Positions 57,328-64,000 of a stretch of DNA of 64,000 nt are shown here, one piece after another. The notes under the pieces were generated by a model. The model was not told the origin of the DNA and made no database searches. It saw nothing but the letters and a program-made list of their open reading frames with translations. Location: positions 1 through 64,000 of the forward strand of contig NZ_FUXE01000006.1 of assembly GCF_900167105.1 (NCBI RefSeq). The letters run 5' to 3'. Every line of letters starts with the position of its first letter. The first letter of the stretch is position 1. Position numbers and translations under genes: made by a program. This DNA is from Porphyromonas circumdentaria. Lineage in GTDB: Bacteria > Bacteroidota > Bacteroidia > Bacteroidales > Porphyromonadaceae.

Positions 57328-58701
57328 TTACTTCTTTACAATCATTTTCTTTGTTGCTATCTCTTCATTGTCTACGATTAGACTGTAGAGATAAAGGCCA
57401 TCTGCAAGATTGTGTGCAGAGTAAGATATTTTCCCTTTTACACCTCTTTCCTTACAGGGTAGAGTTTCAATCATTTTTCCTTGCATATCCAATACTGCAA
57501 TATAGGCATCTGTGCTACTCTCTGGAATGAAATAGAAGAACTCCGTTGTTGTAGCAAATGGATTAGGGCGATTGCCATAAAGAACAGGGCGATTATTGAG
57601 TGTTGGGTCGTTTTCAATATTATTGTTTTTGTCAAGAACAGAAGATGAAAGTTGAGAGAGTTGCTCCGTCAAGCGTTGATTCTCCATCTTTAGTTCCTGC
57701 AAACCTTCTACTAATAGAGGAATAAGAGCTGTGTATTGGATGCTATACTCGTCTGTTTTTTCGTTGTAGTCTACTAACTCTGGGAATATTTCGGCAAACT
57801 CTTGCGCTACAAATCCATATTGTTTTTTAGAAGACCGCTTAGCTTCTTCTGCCATGTGCATAGCTATCACTTGCTCCTCTTCGGTAGAGGTTGAACTCAT
57901 TGTCTTAGGAGTATTCGTTTCAGAGGTAGAGGCTTTTAGGTTATAACTTACAGGTCGCAAACTTTCCAACTTGTTGATTACACTGTTGGCAATAGGTTCG
58001 ATGTTGTCTTTTGCCCTCTCGTCTGAAGTAATAGTTGGGTGGTCTTTGAAGTGAGCATAGTTTACGTACAACTTATTCCACTTCTTATCAGCAGTTCCTA
58101 TATAGCCGTAACCAGAACTCTGTGGGCGTATGGTAGCTTGTCCTTCTCCAGAATCGTCAAAACAAACTCCTTCTTCGTATAGTAGCTCCGCTGGAGGTAT
58201 AGATGTTGTTGTATGTCCTATCGGATAGAGAGGCTCCGTAATAATATCGAGGCGATAGTACCCAGATATCCCTGCTCCAACACAAACAGCAGGTCGGTTA
58301 CTCTCTTTAGAAGAAGGATAGGAAGAAATGATAGCCCTATATTTTCCTCGTGTATAAGTTCCTAAAGAAAAATAGGATGTTAATGTTGCTTTGTTTCGGT
58401 CTAAGAAACTTACACGCATATCTGCAAACTTTTGGGGAGCTGTTTGCCCTGTTATTACGCTTGAAAAGTCTATACTTAAGTGATTCCTTTTCTTTGTGTT
58501 CTTGTTCAGTAATGTTAATGCTGTTCCCGAATCATATGAGTCACCAGTGTCGTTGATTTCAATCGTGGCACTTTGATGGGGCAATCCTCTACCTGCATCT
58601 ACTTTTACTTGTCCGTCAGTAGTTACCTTCAACTGAGAAAAACCGTTGTAGCTCACAGTACTGAGCAATGCAATGAGTGGTAAAATGAAATGTTTCTTCA
58701 T
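57328..58701 (-). CDS. S74 intramolecular-chaperone protein with T9SS sorting domain
   Basis: The 457-residue protein has a signal peptide (1-22, ending SYNGFSQ). An N-terminal passenger (about 23-220) is followed by a peptidase S74 chaperone domain (about 225-350) with SDERAKDNIEPI; S226 and K231 fit the catalytic pair that cuts the chaperone off. KKQYGFVAQEFAEIFPELV is typical too. A coiled coil (about 325-355) and a type A T9SS domain (about 380-457, NRPNPFATTTEFFYF to MIVKK) close the protein. An in-frame ATG at 58770 is rejected because the signal peptide starts at MKKHFILPL. Similar chaperones shape phage tail spikes. Confidence 0.85.
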   Translation of the reverse strand: MKKHFILPLIALLSTVSYNGFSQLKVTTDGQVKVDAGRGLPHQSATIEINDTGDSYDSGTALTLLNKNTKKRNHLSIDFSSVITGQTAPQKFADMRVSFLDRNKATLTSYFSLGTYTRGKYRAIISSYPSSKESNRPAVCVGAGISGYYRLDIITEPLYPIGHTTTSIPPAELLYEEGVCFDDSGEGQATIRPQSSGYGYIGTADKKWNKLYVNYAHFKDHPTITSDERAKDNIEPIANSVINKLESLRPVSYNLKASTSETNTPKTMSSTSTEEEQVIAMHMAEEAKRSSKKQYGFVAQEFAEIFPELVDYNEKTDEYSIQYTALIPLLVEGLQELKMENQRLTEQLSQLSSSVLDKNNNIENDPTLNNRPVLYGNRPNPFATTTEFFYFIPESSTDAYIAVLDMQGKMIETLPCKERGVKGKISYSAHNLADGLYLYSLIVDNEEIATKKMIVKK

Positions 58702-58733
58702 AATTTTATTTGTATTTATTGTTATTAATGCCG

Positions 58734-58764
58734 CTAATTTAGTGTATTTTGTTGTATTTCCAAA
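58734..58764 (-). promoter_or_regulatory. Candidate promoter for the S74 gene
   Basis: On the minus strand TTTTG, a 19-base spacer and TAAATTAG (58741-58734) lie 33 bases before the start codon. The -7 box has one mismatch to TAnnTTTG; spacing is exact. Confidence 0.5.
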
Positions 58765-58944
58765 ATGCATTGGGTTCTTTTTTTTGAATCATTAATGTTT
58801 TTGACGTCCTCTAGTGAGAAATAAATAGGGACTTAGAGATGCCTTGGTGGTATAGTCATGGTTAGAATGGCAGGTTGATTGTCTACTCGCAAAAAGATTC
58901 AATAGAACTCAAAAGCTTTTGTTGGACACCAATTAACAAAAAAT

Positions 58945-58978
58945 AAAACCCCACTGTACTTTTGTACAGCGGGGTTTT
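58945..58978 (-). terminator. Terminator after the Ig-like lipoprotein gene
   Basis: AAAACCCCACTGTAC pairs with GTACAGCGGGGTTTT around a TTTT loop, a 15-bp stem with one mismatch. On the minus strand it is followed by ATTTTTTG. It lies 42 bases after the lipoprotein stop. Confidence 0.92.
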
Positions 58979-59019
58979 GAAGTTATTTATTGAAATGTTC
59001 TTCGAGAGAACCTTTCAGT

Positions 59020-59934
59020 TTAGAACTTAGAGATTACTTGAATAGGACTGAATACATTCAAGTTCTTAGATAGGGGAGTGAAAACTTCTCCGCTTTGTTC
59101 GCTAGGCTTAAAAATCTCGGCATAGTATACATCCAATTGTTCATCTCCTATTTTTTCTTCTTGGTGGTAAACAGCAACAGTATACTCTCTACCTGCTTTT
59201 CTCCCAAAAAGTACAGGCCCTAATTTGTCGACATTTCTTTCTTCGATTTCACTTGCTTCATATCCCAAGCGTTTCATAATCTCTCTTCCTAAACCTTGAG
59301 CCCAAGTTCCTGTCCCATTGGTCCCTACCATGCATGATATGAATTGACTTCCTTTTTGGGGGGTATGAATGTAGGTGACCATTCCGAAACTAGAGAGTTG
59401 AGAGCCTTTCTTCTTATTAAAGAAGAATCCAATCTTTTGATTCTTAGGGTCTACCTTTTGGGTCTCTTCCCAATCTTTACTAAACAGAGCAGTTTCGATT
59501 TCGGCTTTTTTTGCTTTCATGTTTCCATCGAATACAGGGATGTATAGGTCTTCTCCTATGAAACGAGTTTCGTCAATAGCTGCCTTGCCTTTCACCGTCA
59601 AAGCAACCGTAGCCGTTTTATCGCCTGCCTTAACAGTGATGGTAGCATTACCTTCGTTCATAGCAGTTACAACCTTACCGTCTACTTTAGCAACGTTTGC
59701 ATCGCTTGACTCGAGAGTGTAAGATACAGAGTTGGGAACCAAAGTAACATTTACATCTGCACCTGTAAGAGCGAACCTAATTTTATCACCCTTGTAAAGT
59801 TCAAAAGAAGTAGGGTTAACGGACAATTCTTTTACTTCTTCTTTTTGCTTTTGCTTAGGATCTTTCCCTTTACAGCTTGGGGCAACCATAGCAAGAGTTG
59901 CCAAGGCACCGAGTGCCAACAATAACTTTTTCAT
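59020..59934 (-). CDS. Ig-like (BIG2) lipoprotein of unknown function
   Basis: The 304-residue protein starts with a lipoprotein signal peptide ending APSC (C21), then a charged lysine/glutamate linker. Residues about 36-115 form a BIG2 Ig-like domain (LSVNPTSFELYKGDKIRFAL, NVAKVDGKVVTAMNEGNATI, VKAGDKTATVALTVKG). The remaining 190 residues have no recognised fold; they contain IGFFFNKKKGSQLSSFGMVT and end FSPIQVISKF. It should sit on the outer membrane. It has its own promoter and terminator, so it is transcribed alone. Confidence 0.82.
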   Translation of the reverse strand: MKKLLLALGALATLAMVAPSCKGKDPKQKQKEEVKELSVNPTSFELYKGDKIRFALTGADVNVTLVPNSVSYTLESSDANVAKVDGKVVTAMNEGNATITVKAGDKTATVALTVKGKAAIDETRFIGEDLYIPVFDGNMKAKKAEIETALFSKDWEETQKVDPKNQKIGFFFNKKKGSQLSSFGMVTYIHTPQKGSQFISCMVGTNGTGTWAQGLGREIMKRLGYEASEIEERNVDKLGPVLFGRKAGREYTVAVYHQEEKIGDEQLDVYYAEIFKPSEQSGEVFTPLSKNLNVFSPIQVISKF

Positions 59935-59981
59935 GCTTAATTGATTAAATAATTAATATTAGTGTTGTTATTCTGTCGTCG

Positions 59982-60011
59982 CAAAGATACGATAAAGAGT
60001 TGATTACACAA
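59982..60011 (-). promoter_or_regulatory. Bacteroidota-type promoter for the Ig-like lipoprotein
   Basis: On the minus strand TTG (60011-60009), a 19-base spacer and TATCTTTG (59989-59982) match the consensus. The leader is about 40 bases long. Confidence 0.7.
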
Positions 60012-60085
60012 TAGGTTGTAATTCTGCAGAAACAATGTTCACGATAAGGCACTATTGTTATGGTAACAAATCGCCTCTTTTAAGG

Positions 60086-61303
60086 TTAGCTTGCCCAAAG
60101 AGAGGCGAGGTGTATCATCGTTTGCAGGGCTTTGTTCATCGTAGTAAGAGAGCAGTACTCATATTTCCCGTGGAAGTTCATACCGCCCGTAAATAGGTTG
60201 GGGCAGGGAAGTCCCATATAGGAGAGGCGAGAGCCGTCCGTTCCCCCACGTATGGGCTTGATGATGGGTGTAACTCCTGCCATCTTCATAGCCTCTTGCG
60301 CTCGTGTGATAAGCTCGGGATAGGGGGTTACCTGCTCTTTCATATTGTAGTACTGGTCTTTGAGATGTAGCGTTACAACCTCTTGACCTATTTTTTTGTT
60401 CATATACTCCACCGCTTGGGTAATGATATGCTTCTTCTCTTCAAAGAGAGTTTTATCATGGTCTCTTATGATGTACGCCATCTCTGCTTGCTCTACACTA
60501 CCCGAGAGATGGATAAGGTGGAAGAATCCTTCGTACCCCTCTGTAAGCTCGGGGCGCATTCCCACGGGGAGCATCTCGTGTAAATCACAAGCTACTTGGA
60601 GGGCGTTTATCATCTTACCCTTGGCCGAACCTGGGTGTATGTTGCGCCCTTGTATGGAGAGTTTGGCAGAGGCGGCATTGAAGTTCTCGTATTCGAGTTC
60701 GCCCTCAAAGCCTCCGTCCATCGTGTAAGCAAACTTAGCCCCGAAAGCCTTTACGTCGAAAAAGTCCACTCCACGACCAATCTCCTCGTCGGGCGTAAAG
60801 CCTATGCGTATCTTGCCATGAGCTATTTGCGGATTCTTCATAAAGTACTCCGCCATGGTCATAATCTCTGCCACTCCTGCCTTGTCATCTGCACCGAGCA
60901 GGGTAGTACCGTCTGTGGTGATGAGCGTATGCCCTTTATAGAAAGAGAGTTCGGGGAAGTCCTTTACATACATCGTAAGCTCCTTATTGAGGGGGATATC
61001 TTTCCCATCGTAGTTCTCTATGATTTGAGGCTTCACGTTTGCACCACTCATATCGGGGCTGGTATCTACATGAGATATAAAACCAATAATAGGTTTATCT
61101 TCCATCCCTGGTGTGGCAGGTATAGAGCCCATTACATATCCATATTGGTCCATGCTTACCTCCGTTAAACCCAAAGCAATCATCTCTTCTTTGAGGGCTT
61201 TGAGGAGTACGAGTTGTTTCTCGGTAGAGGGGTATGTGGTGGAGTTTTCGTCGCTTTGCGTATCGAAACTTACGTAGTGTAAAAATCTATCTTTGAGTTC
61301 CAT
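60086..61303 (-). CDS. pepT: Peptidase T (tripeptidase)
   Basis: This 405-residue zinc peptidase of the M20 family removes the N-terminal residue of tripeptides. Metal sites: FISHVDTSPDMSG, LLGADDKAGVAEIM, FTPDEEIGRGVDFFDV (catalytic glutamate), the TMDGGFEGELEYENF aspartate, and GGMNFHGKYEYCSLTTM near the end. RNIHPGSAKGKMINA lies in the dimer domain. The OPT transporter gene lies directly upstream on the same strand (25 bases), so uptake and breakdown of small peptides are joined in one operon. Confidence 0.96.
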   Translation of the reverse strand: MELKDRFLHYVSFDTQSDENSTTYPSTEKQLVLLKALKEEMIALGLTEVSMDQYGYVMGSIPATPGMEDKPIIGFISHVDTSPDMSGANVKPQIIENYDGKDIPLNKELTMYVKDFPELSFYKGHTLITTDGTTLLGADDKAGVAEIMTMAEYFMKNPQIAHGKIRIGFTPDEEIGRGVDFFDVKAFGAKFAYTMDGGFEGELEYENFNAASAKLSIQGRNIHPGSAKGKMINALQVACDLHEMLPVGMRPELTEGYEGFFHLIHLSGSVEQAEMAYIIRDHDKTLFEEKKHIITQAVEYMNKKIGQEVVTLHLKDQYYNMKEQVTPYPELITRAQEAMKMAGVTPIIKPIRGGTDGSRLSYMGLPCPNLFTGGMNFHGKYEYCSLTTMNKALQTMIHLASLWAS

Positions 61304-61328
61304 TTTTTGTTTTTCGTATTAAGTGAAT

Positions 61329-63308
61329 TTATTTTTTGGAAGAGGATATTTTCATAGCATCTACTACAAAGTAGACGATGATAAGAAGGTACATAATGAG
61401 CGATAACCATTGAGAACCTAAAGATGCGTACCAGCCCGAGGCAAATAAATCGACGTTGTAGAACTTGAGTATGGCACTTACTACTCCCATGAGTGCTCCT
61501 CCTGCAATGAATCCAGAGGCGATGAGGGTACCTCTATCTCTACGCATCTTGTTGATCGCTTCACTCTTATGGCGAGAACCTACGAAATGGCTGATAAGCC
61601 CTCCTACCAACAGAGGCGTATTGAGTTGTAAGGGAATGAACATCCCCAAAGCAAAGGGGAGGGCGGGCACTTTGATAAAGTTGAGAATCAGTGCCAAGAT
61701 AGCTCCAATAGCGTAGAGAATCCAAGGCGTTTCGCCTCCCTCCATAAGAGGTTTAATAACAGCTGCCATAGCGTTGGCTTGGGGGGCAACAAGCGAACCT
61801 TCTCCCTCGAAGCCATAAGTTTTACTAAGTACAATCATAACCCCCGCTACTGTCAGAGCAGAAACGAATGTGCCTAAGAACTTCCACTTCTCCTGTGTCT
61901 TGGGAGTAGTACCCAACCAATATCCAATCTTCAAGTCGGTGATGAAACCTCCAGCCATTGAAAGGGCGGTACATACTACGCCTCCTATAATCATGGCAGC
62001 CATCATACCTCTTTCTCCGTCAATACCTACGCTAACCAATACAACAGAGGTGAGGATAAGCGTCATGAGCGTCATACCCGAAACAGGGTTGCTACCCACG
62101 ATGGCAATAGCATTAGCCGCAACCGTAGTAAAAAGAAAGGCGATCACAAAAACGATTAGTAACGCAATGGCTGTTTGTCCCCAATGATGTATTACTCCGA
62201 ATTGGAAGAAGACAAGCGTTGTTATCAGAGCGGCCACTATCCCAGCAAGGATAAATTTCATAGAAAGATCCTTTTCTGTACGCACACTCTCCCCGACAAG
62301 AGAGCGTTTGTTACCTAACTCTTGCGTTGCCAATTTGATGGCTCTACCGATGATACCAGAAGATTTGATAATACCGATGATACCCGCCATAGCAATACCT
62401 CCAATACCTAAAGGACGGGCATAGTGAGAGAAGATTTCTTCGGGCGACATCTGTCCGATTACATTCGTTACCCCCTCACCTACACTCTGTGTCATGCCTG
62501 GGGCAAAGTAGCCAACAAGGGGAATGAGTACGAACCAAACAAGGAAAGACCCTGCACATATAATGGAAACATAAGGAAGTCCGATGATGTAGCCTAACCC
62601 CAAAACGGCTGCTCCTGTATTTATCTTGAAGAGCATTTTGTATTTGTCGGAGAGAGCAACGCCCCAGTCCAAAAAGCGGGTAGTAAGCTCATCTTTCCAC
62701 CAGCCAAATGTACTGATTATAAAATCGTACAAACCTCCAATTAGTCCACTTAGAGCCAATAGTTTGGTTTGTTTGCCAGCACTTTCTCCTGTTACCAGTA
62801 CTTCGGTAGTGGCAGTAGCCTCGGGAAAGGGATATTTACCGTGCATCTCTTGTACAAAGTAACGACGGAAGGGAATCAATAGCAGTATCCCAAGACAGCC
62901 CCCTACAAAAGAGGACAAAAAGATTTGCCAAAAGCCTGCTTCGAGATGTAAGATATAAAGAGCGGGGAGCGTGAATATAGCCCCTGCTACGATTACTCCC
63001 GAAGAAGCCCCGATAGATTGTATAATTACGTTCTGTCCGAGCATATTCTTTTTCCCAGAAAGAGAGCCGATGCCAACCGCCAGTATGGCAATGGGGATTG
63101 CAGCCTCGAAAACCTGTCCTACTTTCAATCCCAGATAAGCCGTAGCTGCAGAAAAGAGAATCGCCATAACTACCCCCATGATGATCGAGTAGGGGGTAAT
63201 CTCTTTGGGCTTTATACTCGCAGGCATGATAGGTTGGTACGTTTCTCCCGGATGTAGTTCCCTGTAAGCATTTTCGGGTAGTTGGGGAGCAGTCTTTGAG
63301 TGGTCCAT
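61329..63308 (-). CDS. OPT-family oligopeptide transporter
   Basis: The 659-residue inner-membrane protein has about 14-16 membrane segments, starting after a 35-residue cytoplasmic lead with PYSIIMGVVMAILFSAATAY. Family landmarks are GLKVGQVFEAAIPIAILAVG, the FPEATATTEVLVTGES loop, and the region with GGFITDLKIGYWLGTTPKTQ. OPT proteins import small peptides with protons; some carry metal chelates, which cannot be excluded. The downstream pepT gene supports peptides as the cargo. Confidence 0.92.
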   Translation of the reverse strand: MDHSKTAPQLPENAYRELHPGETYQPIMPASIKPKEITPYSIIMGVVMAILFSAATAYLGLKVGQVFEAAIPIAILAVGIGSLSGKKNMLGQNVIIQSIGASSGVIVAGAIFTLPALYILHLEAGFWQIFLSSFVGGCLGILLLIPFRRYFVQEMHGKYPFPEATATTEVLVTGESAGKQTKLLALSGLIGGLYDFIISTFGWWKDELTTRFLDWGVALSDKYKMLFKINTGAAVLGLGYIIGLPYVSIICAGSFLVWFVLIPLVGYFAPGMTQSVGEGVTNVIGQMSPEEIFSHYARPLGIGGIAMAGIIGIIKSSGIIGRAIKLATQELGNKRSLVGESVRTEKDLSMKFILAGIVAALITTLVFFQFGVIHHWGQTAIALLIVFVIAFLFTTVAANAIAIVGSNPVSGMTLMTLILTSVVLVSVGIDGERGMMAAMIIGGVVCTALSMAGGFITDLKIGYWLGTTPKTQEKWKFLGTFVSALTVAGVMIVLSKTYGFEGEGSLVAPQANAMAAVIKPLMEGGETPWILYAIGAILALILNFIKVPALPFALGMFIPLQLNTPLLVGGLISHFVGSRHKSEAINKMRRDRGTLIASGFIAGGALMGVVSAILKFYNVDLFASGWYASLGSQWLSLIMYLLIIVYFVVDAMKISSSKK

Positions 63309-63460
63309 AACTTTTTTATTTGATGATGTTTTGTAGAAAAATAGCTTTTTTTAGGGGAGCGTGAGCTCCAATCAAGGATTGAGGCACGTTCTAAACGACT
63401 TTGTTCTTACCGTAAAACGAAAGTTGTATTTGAGTGGACAATCTAAAAATCTTTTTTATG

Positions 63461-64000
63461 CTATCGACCTCCTATAGAGAAGTAGAGAAGGCCTTCCTTT
63501 ATGACAGACTCTTTGTTGAATATATTTCTCCCATCGTATATCTCGTTACCCCTCATGAGTTGCTTTACCAAGCTCCAGTTGGGTAGGCGAAACTGTTTCC
63601 ACTCGGTTATCAGAAAGAGGGCATCGGCGTCTTGCAGCGCATCATACTGATTGGGGGCATACTCTATGAGGGTACCAAAATAACGCTTAGCCTCCTCCAT
63701 GGCTATGGGGTCGAATACTGTTACCTGACAGCCCAACTGGAGGAGTGCTTCGATCGTCTTTATAGAGGGGGCATCTCTCATGTCGTCGGTTTCGGGTTTG
63801 AAAGCAGTGCCCCATATCGCAATCTTTTTCCCTTTCAGCTCTTCGCCCTGATGATTTTGCTGGTATTTTTTTGCCAAAATCATCTTTTGTTTCTCATTTA
63901 CTTTTTGAACGGCTTCGAGTATCTCCAGCGTGTATCCGTTCTCTTCGGCTGTTGCCAACAGTGCTCTGATGTCTTTGGGAAAACAGCTGCCCCCGTAACC
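63461..64000 (-). CDS. UDP-glucose/UDP-sugar 6-dehydrogenase, C-terminal part (partial)
   Basis: The frame enters from the right edge, giving the last 179 residues. It begins GYGGSCFPKDIRAL, the catalytic cysteine motif of UDP-glucose-type dehydrogenases, which oxidise a nucleotide sugar to the uronic acid for capsule, LPS or exopolysaccharide. The second Rossmann part shows IAIWGTAFKPETDDMRDAPS, VTVFDPIAMEEAKRYFG and LITEWKQFRLPNW, ending with YDGRNIFNK. TEWKQFR fits UDP-glucose dehydrogenase (Ugd) better than the GDP-mannose or UDP-N-acetyl-mannosamine enzymes, but that is not certain. A 152-base gap separates it from the OPT gene. Confidence 0.9.
   Translation of the reverse strand, partial: GYGGSCFPKDIRALLATAEENGYTLEILEAVQKVNEKQKMILAKKYQQNHQGEELKGKKIAIWGTAFKPETDDMRDAPSIKTIEALLQLGCQVTVFDPIAMEEAKRYFGTLIEYAPNQYDALQDADALFLITEWKQFRLPNWSLVKQLMRGNEIYDGRNIFNKESVIKEGLLYFSIGGR

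Noticed and set aside
58702-58770. Longer N-terminus for the S74 protein from ATG 58770
   Set aside because: It would place 23 residues before a good signal peptide and would include the promoter region, so ATG 58701 is preferred.

Overview
The window is a 64 kb stretch of a Bacteroidota chromosome, most likely order Bacteroidales and close to Porphyromonas. Several things point there. Translation starts lack Shine-Dalgarno sequences and have A-rich upstream tracts. Promoter boxes follow the Bacteroidota pattern (TTG or TTTG, about 19-20 bases, then TAnnTTTG). Secreted proteins carry C-terminal sorting domains of the type IX secretion system (T9SS), and there is a C10 (streptopain/PrtT-like) protease. 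The gene set also suits a peptide-fermenting, weakly saccharolytic life: an OPT peptide transporter, PepT, PepD, secreted proteases and formate-tetrahydrofolate ligase.

Layout. 1-293: end of an ISAs1-type insertion sequence, cut by the window edge. 0.4-4.3 kb: TonB-like protein, polyprenyl synthetase, TatD, and a BspA-like leucine-rich-repeat protein on the opposite strand. 4.9-8.5 kb: a ClpB without its N-domain, and enolase. 8.9-20.8 kb: a long plus-strand series with SufS, RNase HII, RibD, a peroxiredoxin, RecA, a surface-glycan trio (FemAB-like acyltransferase, deacetylase-like protein, glycosyltransferase), a DAHP synthase-chorismate mutase fusion, a short HPPK-like protein and a long RelA/SpoT homologue with a lost hydrolase motif. 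20.9-25.2 kb (minus): LeuS, YitT, DUF2752. 26.2-39.1 kb: GAPDH, PheS, cytidine deaminase, KsgA (minus), a flippase-like membrane protein, PepD, FabD, TrxB, a TPR/PD40 protein, a nucleoside phosphorylase, S15 and Fhs. 39.4-42.0 kb (minus): the C10 protease. 42.9-55.9 kb: FtsK, LolA-like, PanD, Ffh, FolD, a GT9 glycosyltransferase, an S4-only RNA-binding protein, a phosphatase, RuvX, peptide deformylase, a TPR protein and an ABC-F ATPase. 56.1-64.0 kb (all minus): a metzincin protease, an S74 self-cleaving protein with a sorting tail, an Ig-like lipoprotein, PepT, the OPT transporter, and the end of a UDP-glucose dehydrogenase gene.

The most unusual signal is a family of three 94-bp AT-rich palindromes at 4574-4667, 25632-25725 and 42470-42563. 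Their ends are alike (ATTCTCTATTTGCA and its inverse), their interiors are built on a 21-bp period of TA tracts, and their length is identical. Each sits within about 30 bp of the exact middle of one of the window's three long divergent intergenic regions, and none occurs elsewhere. They may be small mobile elements, protein-binding arrays or supercoil-responsive cruciforms.

No tRNA, rRNA, CRISPR array or prophage was found. All functions are assigned by reading motifs; no database search was run.
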